From Chara braunii (Eukaryota; Streptophyta; Charophyceae; Charales; Characeae): 28,794 nt of DNA. A program made the position numbers and the translations under genes. Below, one piece after another: positions 1-9,382 of this stretch (positions are counted from its first letter, which is position 1; every line of letters begins with the position of its first letter). The notes beneath the pieces were generated by a model. The model was given only the letters and a program-made list of their open reading frames with translations. It made no database searches and was not told where the DNA came from. Location of the stretch: positions 1,118,399-1,147,192 of the forward strand of contig BFEA01000492.1 of NCBI GenBank assembly GCA_003427395.1, written 5' to 3'.

Positions 1-46
1 TGTTGTTGCATCACGTTTTGTTTTTTCGGATTTTTTTGATGACTTG

Positions 47-72
47 TTTTTTTTTTTTTTTTTTTTTTTTTT
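47..72. repeat. 26-nt homopolymer T tract
   Basis: An uninterrupted run of 26 T. It could be a simple repeat, or the poly(A) tail of a retroposed sequence on the minus strand whose body would lie to the right. I see no clear retroposon body. Confidence 0.9.
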
Positions 73-80
73 GCTTTTTC

Positions 81-171
81 GTACGGGGGCGTACAAGACG
101 TACAGGTTCCCGTACAAATCCGGTACAAAAATTACCTGTACGTTTCGTACGGAAAGTCCCCGTGCGTGTAC
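81..171. promoter_or_regulatory. Cluster of eight GTAC motifs with near-helical spacing
   Basis: GTAC occurs at 81, 91, 100, 112, 123, 138, 147 and 168, giving spacings of 10, 9, 12, 11, 15, 9 and 21 nt. Two of them lie in CGTACAA contexts close to the plant SBP-box consensus TNCGTACAA. GTAC is the core recognised by SBP/SPL transcription factors and by green-lineage copper-response factors. The cluster may be a binding array, or merely a degenerate 10-bp tandem repeat. Confidence 0.45.
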
Positions 172-1212
172 TCTATGCAACGTAGCTGAAAACGGGCTGC
201 GCTCCTATCGATGGCGAACCTGAAAACGGACAGGAGTCTAGAGGATTAACAGAGCAAGTCTTTAGAAAAGGGGAGAGAGAACCTCTTCATCTTTTTCCAA
301 GTCTACTCCTGCTCCCTACCTCACCTGCTGGAAACTGGGTCTAGTGTCCCATAATTACCCTGAATTCCTCAGATCGTGCTCGAAACTGGGTCCAGCGTCC
401 CATGGTAGCCTTTACCCTAGTCCAGTCATATCCCCTACCATGGCAGAATGACGGTGTGACGACCGATTTCTGATCCGCGCGATCTTTTGCGCGATGACAA
501 CGAGGGGTCCTAAGATGGGAAGGTTGGGCCAATTACGGGAGATCGGAATCGAAGGTAAAATTGCATCGGTGCCCTCGCCTCTTCGTCTTTTTACGTCGCT
601 TCTTTTCGGATGGATGGGGCCACGGCTGAGCAAATCCCGGGATGGTCGATTGAGTGGCTGGCGCGCCGACAGAGGCGCGATTAAAAATTTTTGACGTCGC
701 TTCTTTCTTGTTCTGTTGTCGGGTTCTTGGCGCGGTGATCGCGCGGGAAGTTTTGCTTCTTTTTTAATTTCTTTTTCGAATATTCTCGAGCCCTTGATGG
801 CTCTCGGAATTTCGGACTTTCTTTTCGGGATTTGTGCTTTAGTAAAGTTTTTTTTGCATTTTTGCATAAATAGGAATTTAGGAATTCGGACTTTCTTTTT
901 GTCGCGCGGCGCTTTTTGCTCACGCACTTCTTTTTGCGACTGCGACAGAGCTTTGATTAGTCGGCGCCCTTGTAACCATAATTTTGGGCAGGGCGCCCTT
1001 GTAACTATATCTGTCTTCTAGAGCTTTGTCTTTCCCGCCCTCTCTCTTCTTTCCTGTGTCTAGTCGGCCCGCGGGCTGCATGATCGGATCGATGCGTGGA
1101 GAGTGGCTACGTCCCCCACTCCGCGATCTGGCCATGTAGAACGTAGGCACTCCCTCCTCTTCTCTCCTTCTAAGTCCTTGCAATTCCTTGTTCTTCGCGC
1201 ATGCATGCACGC

Positions 1213-1219
1213 TATAAAT
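1213..1219 (+). promoter_or_regulatory. TATA box (TATAAAT)
   Basis: TATAAAT within GCTATAAATTTC predicts a transcription start near 1240-1250 on the + strand. It is the best candidate promoter for element A, about 1.5 kb before the primer-binding site. A single TATA match can arise by chance. Confidence 0.4.
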
Positions 1220-1311
1220 TTCGGTTGCGCGATTAGGTATCTCTCTAAAACAGCTGCTGGAATCTCGGGGTAGCGCGATCAGTGAGGGTCTGCTCACAAG
1301 TGAAGTAAGAG

Positions 1312-1506
1312 GTGAGTTGAAGTGGGAGTTGGGCAACCCGATGAGCTGGTGCCGAATGTGCGGGGTTGATGCGTGGGGCTTCGACGGACTGTAGCGCGCG
1401 GGCGAACCTGACTGGCACAGGAGGACTAAGCGAGGTGACAACTTCGTGGGTTGGTGCGTGACGACGGACTGTTCGCATGGAGGTTGTGATTTTTTTTTGT
1501 TTGCAG
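1312..1506 (+). other. Possible leader intron downstream of the TATA box
   Basis: GAG|GTGAGT at 1312 matches the 5' splice consensus, and a long T tract followed by TTTGCAG ends at 1506. The 195-nt span is a plausible size for a plant intron. There is no coding evidence on either side, so this rests on the splice motifs alone. Confidence 0.25.
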
Positions 1507-2726
1507 CTCGGGCAACTCGCCCTCATTTTCTTTCGGCATCCTTGCCTCAATGTTGTCCCTCGAATGATATGGTTGCCATTTTTGTCTAATCATCATCGTT
1601 ATCTGCTGATGTCATGTTTAATATTCTTGCGGTGCCTGATATGTGCGATATCACTTTGCATAATTGAAAATGATTGTTTGCGGGATTACAGAATGATTGT
1701 AGGGTGATTATCTGTGCTACATGGAGATTTTGCATGTAGGATTGAACTCTCACTTTTGCACAAGAATAACCCAAAGTCCGTGTACGATCAAACACCTCGT
1801 GCGCACACGTGTAAGCGTGATCTGATCAGCGCGGCCTACGCGTGTCCCCACGAGGACGATTCACGATCACTGACGAACTCGGCACCTCCAGTATCAAAAT
1901 GAGTGTGAAATTCCCTTTTTATGAGGATTTGGGCCGATAGGAATTTTCGCCACCATACCCGGAAATTTCCTTGCCAATCGAAGCACGATCAGATACGTGC
2001 GCCGGAATGACAAGATATTGAACATCGCGAACCGGGACTCCGTAGAGCACTGGGGGGGGGAACATCTTACTAGACTGAGATATCCGGAATTTCCCTGTCT
2101 AACCGAAAACCGATTGTGCGCTAGGGACTTTCACCGTGCCATAACCAGCAACCCAAGGTGCCCCGACTACCCGACTACTTATAACACACAATATTTCATA
2201 TCCCCCGGCTTCGTAGCTATCGCGACCAATTTCCCTCCCTTCCACATCCTCCTCCCATACCACCAGCTCACGGTGGTTTCGTGGAATTCCATAGCCTCGT
2301 ATTGGACTCACACTCCGTGCAGAAATTGCAGACGACGCGGCAACCGCCGAGCCTCGGGAGCTACGGAGCATAACATGAGACGACCATCGCCACGTGTCCC
2401 CACCCGGAGGTCCGACTCATAGAAATCGCAACCCTTACGGACGGACCTCTCCCGAACCACCGCCACTAAAGCAAGCGGATCGGATGACCCAGGATGCACC
2501 GCGCATGCTATCTGCCTTATGCTGCGCAATATCGACCGCCATCAGACCGAAAAAAACCCGTCCCTTAGCCTTATTGCACCTATGCCCTTGAACCCCTGCC
2601 ATAGGAGATCTCACTTCTGACCTGGGACTCCACCCCCACTTTCCCAAAAATCCTTGGCACACCCCTTTTTCCGCACTTCCAGGCCCACATCCCACTCCGA
2701 TCAGGAAGTCGCGTTGGGCGTGAGGT

Positions 2727-2739
2727 TGGTATCGGAGCC
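2727..2739 (+). other. Primer-binding site for initiator tRNA-Met (element A)
   Basis: TGGTATCGGAGCC matches the usual plant retrotransposon site TGGTATCAGAGCC at 12 of 13 positions. It sits 86 nt before the gag start at 2813-2826. It should mark the end of the 5' LTR and the site where minus-strand DNA synthesis was primed. The A-to-G mismatch fits an old copy. Confidence 0.7.
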
Positions 2740-2825
2740 GACACGTGGCAGGGTTTTAGGATTTGCAGGGCGATAACTGAGATTGAAGCGATCTGGCTAA
2801 CAGAGGGCGACCTCGACCTCGGAAC

Positions 2826-3566
2826 GTGCATCAACGCGACCCCGTCGTTACAAGAAGTCGGTCTGCAGCTCGACGAGCGGCCAATATGAACGCTAATCAA
2901 CAGAACCCGAACCCACAACAGAACCCCAATCAGCAACTAAATCCTAATCAACCCACACAACGAGCACGGGTACCCATGGCCCCATCCGATCTATATCTAT
3001 TCGATCCCACTCACCACCTTGTTGGAGCATGGCTGGCCACGCTCCGAGCTCAGCAGTACGATGACAATGAGGCACAGGTAAACATTCTCGCTCAATTAGG
3101 AGGAGACGCTCATCATTGGTTTAGCACCTATGAATGGGTAGATCTTCCGACATTCGAGCGAGACTTTCTGAACCGATTCCATTATATCAATTTGAAACAG
3201 GCCTTCTTTATGATTAAAGATCGAGTCCAAAAACCCCTCGAGTCTGTCATTGATTACCGAAATCGATTTTACTGAATGTTTGTAAAGACCAAACGAGGCG
3301 AACAGGTAGGTAGAGGTTTGTTCATTGACGGACTTCACAACAGAGAGATGAGGGCAAAACTGCGAAAACAGTTCTCCCCCATCAATCACACACTGCAACA
3401 GATTATGGCCGCAGCGGAAGAGATGGAACGAAAGTTCGCTGCGAGTTTCCTAGAAGGAGAGGGTTATCCTAGGGAAGGAGACTCGTCCGAACTGGCGAGA
3501 GTTAAAGCCGAGCTGGCCGCGCTACAGAATAACAACAGAAAAATTCCCACAAGAAATGAAAGTTGA
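2826..3566 (+). pseudogene. Element A gag, capsid region (broken)
   Basis: Encodes the structural Gag that would assemble the virus-like particle in the cytoplasm. The first 40 residues are N/P/Q-rich. A retrotransposon-gag core follows: an early W, then a GGDAHHWF motif, a FERDFLNRF segment and a LRKQF segment, the usual run of helices in Ty3/Gypsy Gag. A TGA at 3273-3275 interrupts the frame and the same frame continues at 3276. Coding similarity stops at about 3566, where AT-rich foldback DNA is inserted; the Gag C-terminus with its zinc knuckle resumes near 4264 in another frame. The ATG at 2826 is the first in frame after the primer-binding site; a later in-frame ATG (2886, MNANQQ) is also possible. 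Confidence 0.75.
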
Positions 3567-4040
3567 AAAAATATTCCATAAAAAAAAAATCCTTCATATA
3601 TACAAATTATCATTCCAACGTTCGTCCAATTCTCAAATTTCCAGTTTTATTTGATAAGTTCCCATCCAAATATGAGTTTTCCCTTCCAACGACATCTATT
3701 TGTTCAAGATGGAATGAAAGTCTGGATGAGTTTATGAAATATTTTAATTAAACTTTCATTCTACTACAACAAATATCTTCTAATTTAGATTAGATGAGCT
3801 TATTTATGACTGGAATTCCTTACTTAGAAGAACAGTCCAATTAAAATATTCCATGAACTCATCCAGACTTTCATTCCATCTCTAGCATGCAGTTCAAATA
3901 AGAAGGGATACCCCATTATAGGAAGGAAAATTTTCAAATAAGACGAAAAATTTTAAAATTGGAATGATATTTTTTAAGATAGAATGAAAATTTAAAATTT
4001 AGAATGTAATTTTAATATAGAATGATTATTTATTTCACAG
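3567..4040. mobile_element. AT-rich foldback (MITE-like) insertion in element A gag
   Basis: This block is far richer in A/T than its flanks and interrupts Gag coding. It contains a strong inverted repeat: 3708-3749 pairs with 3839-3880 at 40 of 42 positions across an 89-nt loop, and both mismatches are transitions. Weaker pairing extends outward (for example ATCATTCCAA near 3609 with TTGGAATGAT near 3959). Short AGAATG-type repeats fill 3975-4025. No ORF is credible. A nonautonomous DNA transposon or foldback element is the simplest reading; I could not define exact ends or a target-site duplication. Confidence 0.55.
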
Positions 4041-4263
4041 AAATTTTTCTGTTGAAGTTCGAAAACATGGGATTTGTGTTTGGCCCTGTCACCTATTTGG
4101 AACAGATTAGCCCCAAACGACTAGCCCCGAGTGTGATTATGGGCATGCCAGTTTCCGTGATGACGACACCCCCACCTCCGATCGAAAGTCTCGCACGACC
4201 GAATGAATCAACCGCCTTGTTGAACTGACCAAAACACTGGTCAATCTGATCCAGGAAAGCAAA

Positions 4264-4959
4264 ATGGCACAACGGGAACACAACGCTCGAATAGAGGCGA
4301 TGGTGAGGTCGATGCAACCGATAGCAGTATGGGCCGTCCCGATTCAACACGGGCTGGCTGCAACACCCGCTCTCGGAGGGCCTGCTGGTAATTTGAACGT
4401 CTGTTACACGTATCACCAGTGTGGGCATATAGCCCGAGATTGCCCTCATCGACCCCCACAACCATGGATCGGAGCCGCACCAGTAGCCGCAGCCCCGATC
4501 GCTAACGGACCAGGGCGAGTGGGAGCACTAATGGAAGAAATGGAAGGAAGTGGAAGTGCATTGGCTACTACGGAAGGAGCAATTGAGCTCATTCCGTAGG
4601 ATCAATATGTAACGCTTGGCTACCCAGGATTGGGCATGATTAGGACAATCAGGCCCGCACCTGAACAAAGGGGAGTGGCGGAGTGGAGACCTTCTCCAGG
4701 AGAAATGGAGTCGGGAGGACCCACCTTTGTCACCGGGGAAATCGGCGTCTTGAACATTGTACGGGCATTAGACCATCGGATTCCTCTTCCGATCGGTCAT
4801 CTACTCTCGATATCAGAACAAGCCAATAAGCGCATGTTGCAACATTGCAAAGCAAACCGGAGGCGGTTCGCCCTCGCCCGAACAACAAACACAAAGCGAA
4901 AAACCCGCCACCAGATGAACACGCTGCTGGTACGTCGGACCCCATACGTTTGGGACTAA
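4264..4959 (+). pseudogene. Element A gag C-terminus with damaged zinc knuckle
   Basis: This is the nucleocapsid-like end of Gag, which would bind genomic RNA. The knuckle spans 4402-4443. C1 (4402), H (4426) and C4 (4441) are present, but the second Cys is Tyr (TAT at 4411, one G-to-A change from TGT), so CX2CX4HX4C is broken. A TAG at 4597-4599 interrupts the frame, which continues at 4630. From about 4845 the protein continues in another frame toward the protease. Upstream sequence near 4060-4260 is probably also gag but lies in shifting frames after the AT-rich insertion. Confidence 0.65.
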
Positions 4960-5543
4960 TCCAGAAAGATGATCACCTCCTACGGATCAAAGCGATTCCA
5001 TGGAAATCCACAGAATGTGATATCAAAGTATGGGGAGTCTCGTACAACGCTATTATTGATTCTGGAGCAGCTGTCTTAGCCATCTCACTACGAGTAGTCG
5101 AAAGAGTTGGAAGAAAGAAAGATCTGATTACATCATTATGCTTAGTATTGCTTATGGAGAAGGATCAGCTCGTCTCAGCAGATGAGGAAAAGATCAAAAC
5201 AGTGGGATAAATGACCAATGTTGCTTTTCGATTGGGTAAGGTGCACACTCTTGGAGATGTCGTAGTATTGGATGTCCGCACTTATGATGTTCTTTTGGGT
5301 TTACCTGCTCTTATGACTCTGCGAGCCAATCTGGACTTTGAAAGACGATCGATTATTCTCCGAAACACGGGAGGAAAACCCTACGCCATACCTATGAGAC
5401 TGACCCTTCATACTAATGTTAATATAACCCTGCAAGTTTCTCAGGTAATGGCTGGAACTCTCCATGTGATCACCTGGAAAAACTACGTGGACGATGAGCA
5501 ATCATCAAAGACGCGGACAAAAGTGATGAGGATGATGCGGTGA
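4845..5543 (+). pseudogene. Element A aspartic protease (broken)
   Basis: This is the retropepsin that would cleave Gag-Pol. An N-terminal linker rich in K/P is followed by IIDSGAAVLAIS near 5050, the D[ST]GA catalytic loop with the preceding hydrophobic strand. A YDVLLGLPAL segment near 5284 is the second conserved retropepsin block (the hydrophobic-Leu-Gly pattern) and is followed by a strand beginning ANLDF. A TAA at 5208-5210 interrupts the frame, which continues directly at 5211. The frame ends at 5543, and similarity continues in the -1 frame as a linker to reverse transcriptase with stops near 5627, 5858 and 6062. The intact DSGA shows family identity; the stops show inactivity. Confidence 0.75.
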
Positions 5544-6070
5544 TTCTGGAGCTGGCGCGACAGCGCATCTGCTACCCTACGCAACGAGTGAACGCTAAAC
5601 CATTAAACCTGATTGATCGAAACTTGTAAAGGACACAAGCGATGATTCTGGGAGAACCTCTCGTACAGATATCAAGGATGGTCGGTTCTTTGGAACCACC
5701 TCGAACCCTATACGAAGGTATCTCCCCTCTCCTTGCGCGATACAACGACAAGAGACACGTCTGCGACATCACGAGCCTCTCGCGATCTCTTTTGCCACTC
5801 GCAAAAGAGATACGATTGCTACGCTTAGGGGCGGAGGCCAATTCTTTGAAACCCCCTTAGCGCCCTGACCCCGGACTCGGGATTAAAATTGCGACCCAAT
5901 CGGTACCATGGCAAGATATTCGCGATGGGGTAACCCCGGAAGAACACATAGCCATCCGAGAAGAAGATGCGCAAGTTATGGCTACGATATTTTCTTGGCG
6001 GTCGGATGACTCATTTATCTTCGCACCCCCGCCTGAAACCACTAAGCGGGTAAGTACGAAATAGATCGAT

Positions 6071-7092
6071 GTGCGAATATGGAACCAGTCGTACGAACTG
6101 CACGTACCCCACTATGTATCCGACGAGATCCACCACCTCATCGCAGACATCCTAAAGGAATACCAGGAAGGGGTTAGCGTGACAGACACAGACATTGGAC
6201 TATCACTGGTCATACAGCACGAGATTCAAACCGGAAACCATTCCCCGATCCACTGTAAACTTTACAGATATTCTCTAGTGGAGCGGAAAACGGCGCTTCA
6301 GAGGATTCGGAAATTCGAAGCTAATGGATGGATCGAGCCCGCCACTGGACCATGGTCATTCCCGGTAGTATTAGTGCCGAAGAAGAATGGGTCGATTCGC
6401 ATTTCCATCGATTATCGGAAGCTGAATGATATTATGATTAAAGATGTGTATCCCCTCCCCCGGATTGATGATTTGCTGGATGCGATTGGGTGTGCTAATT
6501 ATTTTAGTAAATTTGATATTTGTCACGGCTTCCATCACATTCTGGTTAAGGAGGAAGATCGACCGAAAACGGCCTTCGTATTGTTTGAGGGCACGTGGCA
6601 GTGGGTCCAGTGCCCGATGGGGATTTGCAATGCGCCTGCCAGGTTTGAGCGGGCTATGAATGTGACGTTTTGGAACTTCGTCAACAAGGCACGACTGACC
6701 CAAGGAATGATAAACTTCTACGTCATCGTGTACATGGACGGCATTTTAGTCTACTCAGAAACCTATCACGCGCACGCACAACATATCGAGTGGACACTGG
6801 GAGCTCTGAGAGACGCTGGGTTCAATATTGCACTCGAGAAAAGCGAGTTTTTATTATCAGAGATCTTGTTCTTGGGCTACATGGTGACACGGGGAGGACT
6901 GCAGCCGGACTCGAGAAAGGTCGCGGCGGTGAAGGATATCCCCGTTCCCACATCGCTGATGCAGGTTCGAGCCTTCTTGGGACTAGCGCCGTATTATCGT
7001 CATTTCATCAAGGGTTTTGCCGCAATAGCAAGGCCCTTAACAAACTTACTGAGGAACGACCAGCCTCTCAGTTGGGACGCCGACTACGAGCA
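6071..7092 (+). pseudogene. Element A reverse transcriptase (catalytic residue lost)
   Basis: This is the RNA-dependent DNA polymerase domain of Pol. Canonical blocks are visible in order: PVVLVPKKNGSIRISIDYRK (fingers, near 6360), YPLPRIDDLLD, FSKFDICHGFHHI (first catalytic Asp, normally DLxSGYHQI), FxCPMGICNAPARF-type motif, YMDG at 6731-6742, LGYMVTRGGLQPD, and the connection-domain segment VRAFLGLAPYYRHFI. The active-site YxDD is YMDG: its second Asp (codon 6740) is Gly, so the polymerase would be inactive even without the other lesions. The coding frame shifts near 7092, where one base seems lost, and RNase H continues in the next frame. Overall this is a typical plant Ty3/Gypsy polymerase. 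Confidence 0.88.
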
Positions 7093-7560
7093 AGTTTCGC
7101 CACCCTCAACGACGCCCTTGCCACAACACCTATTTTGATCTGGTCCGACCCTACGAAGCAGTTCATTCTCATTACGGACTGGCAGTCGGAGGCAATTTTC
7201 ACCATTCTTGCGCAAAAGAGGAACGACGGCTGAGAACACGTCATCGAATACGCATCCCGTATGGTGCCAGACGAGCGGAGAAACGATTCGGCCGCGCAAG
7301 GCGAATGTTACGTCATGGTCTGGGGAATCCAACATTTCCATTTGTATCTTTACGGACAGAAGTTTCTTCTTGTGACTTATCACGAGCCACTGCTGGCTCT
7401 CAAAAGGCTCACTAATTATACGGGCATGATTGGGCGTTGGGCGGTGCGCCTATAGGAATACGATCTCGACATCGTCCATCGGAGGACAGAGAGGCACGGG
7501 AACGCCGACGGGTTGACACGTCTACGTCGACCCGCTAAAGTACCCAAAGGCGAAGAAATC
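7093..7560 (+). pseudogene. Element A RNase H (broken)
   Basis: Degrades the RNA strand during reverse transcription. After the frameshift near 7092 the frame reads SFATLNDALATTPIL, then FILITDWQSEAIF (first acidic residue), EYASRM, ECYVMVWGIQHF (catalytic Glu), a TYHEPL segment normally TDHKPL (Asp lost to Tyr), and NADGLTRL (last Asp). Stops at 7231-7233 (TGA) and 7453-7455 (TAG, consistent with CAG-to-TAG) break the frame. It lies directly between reverse transcriptase and the PHD/integrase region. About 60 codons of linker follow before the next domain. Confidence 0.8.
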
Positions 7561-7624
7561 ATTCCGTGGAAGGAGCCAGAATCGCCGAACGAACCCAAGT
7601 ACGGACAAGTGACAGTCCTTCTAC

Positions 7625-9382
7625 GTGGCAAGAAGCAGACAAGTGGCAATGGGGGATGGAGGTAATCTTGCAACTCCTCTCTCTCCCCTCTCACCTTCAT
7701 CTCTTCTCTCTCTTCCCGATAAATTTTGTTATTTTTGCGAAGCGATTTCACTCGTTTACTCTGTCCCTACGCATCCCAATGGGGAAGGCTATGTTGGGTG
7801 GATAGATTGTCGACAGTGTGTCGCGCGATCCCATGGCTCTTGCATTCAGTATCGAAATGGCGACAAGCCTTGGTTGTGCCCCTTGTGTCGAGTCGACAAG
7901 ATCCCGACCCAGGCTCGCTTTCTCCAAGCCACGTCGGAAGGGTTAGAAAAAACCCGGAAATTTAGAAGGGCCGAGGTATGGACGAATATTGCTCTAATTG
8001 CCACCTTGGTAGGTAACCCTCTCCAGGACTTCACTAAGGAGGACCGGAGGAGGGCCAATGAAAGGGCTCCGGACTATCGCTGGAACGAGGGTCGATTAGA
8101 GAAGTGGAAAATGGATGGTAGTGGGATTTGGATGGTAGTGCCGCACCCGTTCATGAGGTTTGACTGGGTTAAGACAGCGCATGAGGAAACCGCAGCCCAC
8201 TTTGCCGTACGGATCACTGAAGCGACAATCGATAAAAATGAGTGATATTGGTCCAACATTCGCGACGATGTTAAATTCATCGTCCAACACTGTCAGGTCT
8301 GCGCTGCTGACAAGGCGCCGATTCAGCCACTGAGATTGATAGTGCCGACAGTAGTTGAACGACCTTTTCAAAGGGTTACTATGGACACTACCGATATTGT
8401 GGTGCCCCCTGGACCTAATAATTGTGAGTATTCAATCCTACTGGTATTTGTAGACAACTTCTCGAAATGGATCGAGGCATATCCATGTCGAACGTGACAG
8501 GCGGCTGAAATCGCGCGATACGTCAACCGTTTTCTGGGAATGCATCAGGACACAGAAGAGATCCTGACCGATAATGGGGCGGAATTCAGCGGGAAGTTTT
8601 GAGGAACCTGGTCATACACGGCATCGCCATTTGGAATACTGCACCCCACATGTCACAGTCTAACGGGCTGGTAGAGAACGCACATAGGGTGATTAAGACT
8701 GCACTGCGATGAAATATCGTGGCACAGGATCCGAGACCCTGGCCCGATATCGTAGATCACATCTTGGCAGTCCATCGAGGAACGCCCCACGAATCGACAG
8801 GTCTGAGCCCCTTTCAATTACGAACCAATAGTGTGGCTTGCGTTTCAATACCGAGCCTCCTGGATGAATCTTCGATGAACCGACGGCCCACGAGGGCCAC
8901 AGTTCGAGACAAGGCCAAGCGGCACCCAGAGCTAATGGAGCAGTCCCATCCCCGATTAGCCCGGAAGCGCCAGAGAATGACTGAGTTGGCCCACGGCCGA
9001 CAGGTCCGCAGTTACGAGGCCCACAATGGGAACGCAGGAGTCGGCAGGACCACGGCCCCAGTATAGATTGGGGGACATCGTGCAGGTGAGGAAATGTGCG
9101 CGCCAGGGTAAGCTAGAACCACGATTCTTCGGGCGATTTTGCGTAGTCGAGCTTGGTCCGAACGGAGTGAACACGGTGCAACTCCTGCCTGAGGTCTCCG
9201 ACAACCTATCTGCCCGCCCTATCACTGGCCACGTGTCCTATCTGCGGCCCCTCCCTTCCTCTCCATCTCCACCTTCATCTGCCTCCTCCTCCAGCACGGA
9301 AGAGGACGATGACTGCTTATCACCCTCTCCTTCTCTCTCTCGCTCCCCTTCTGATACTCCGTCCCCGCCGCCATCGCCATGA
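7625..9382 (+). pseudogene. Element A integrase with N-terminal PHD finger and S/P-rich tail
   Basis: This is the integrase that would insert the DNA copy in the nucleus. In order: a PHD finger (7727-7888); a linker; an HHCC zinc domain (HEETAAH near 8188, CQVC near 8296); a DDE core with Asp at 8384 (MDTTD), Asp at 8570 (LTDNGAEF) and Glu at 8674 (NGLVENAH). The D-to-E spacing is about one codon short because of a base loss near 8599. An SH3-like C-terminus follows (YRLGDIVQVRK at 9064, GKLEPRFFGRF, NTVQL) and a Ser/Pro-rich tail ends with TGA at 9380. Stops at 8243, 8497 and 8711 are each one transition from Arg or Trp codons. No chromodomain is visible. Confidence 0.82.
7727..7888 (+). other. 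PHD finger domain (C4HC3) in element A pol
   Basis: The eight zinc ligands fit a PHD finger exactly: C35, C38, C62, C65, H70, C73, C85, C88 of the frame starting at 7625 (CX2C-X23-CX2C-X4-HX2C-X11-CX2C). Trp83, two residues before the seventh ligand, is the PHD hallmark Trp. GWIDC places a Trp three residues before the third ligand, where many H3K4me3-reading PHD fingers have a cage aromatic. PHD fingers read histone H3 tails, so this module may have tethered integration complexes to chromatin, replacing the chromodomain of chromoviruses. Histone binding is inference. The domain has no stop or frameshift although its neighbours do. Confidence 0.8.

Larger units (their letters stand above)
1..2726 (+). 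other. Noncoding region upstream of element A, probable 5' LTR and leader
   Basis: No convincing gene is visible here; open frames on both strands have low-complexity or S/P/R-rich products and no domain. The end is set by an initiator-Met primer-binding site at 2727, so the sequence just before it should be the end of element A's 5' LTR. I cannot find the LTR start, and no second copy exists in the window because A's 3' end lies beyond element B. Visible structure includes a run of 26 T (47-72), a GTAC cluster (81-171), two 22-bp direct repeats (331-352 and 382-403), a TATA box at 1213, a possible intron at 1312-1506, and a palindrome GGAAATTTCC near 1960. The boundary before 2727 does not end in the expected CA, so it may be degraded. 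Confidence 0.45.

Noticed and set aside
412-927. 171-codon minus-strand frame, Lys/Arg-rich
   Set aside because: It is produced by T-rich sequence read in reverse, has overlapping frames of equal quality and no domain.
920-1441. 173-codon minus-strand frame
   Set aside because: Composition is S/R/P-rich, it overlaps the candidate + strand promoter and intron, and no motif is visible.
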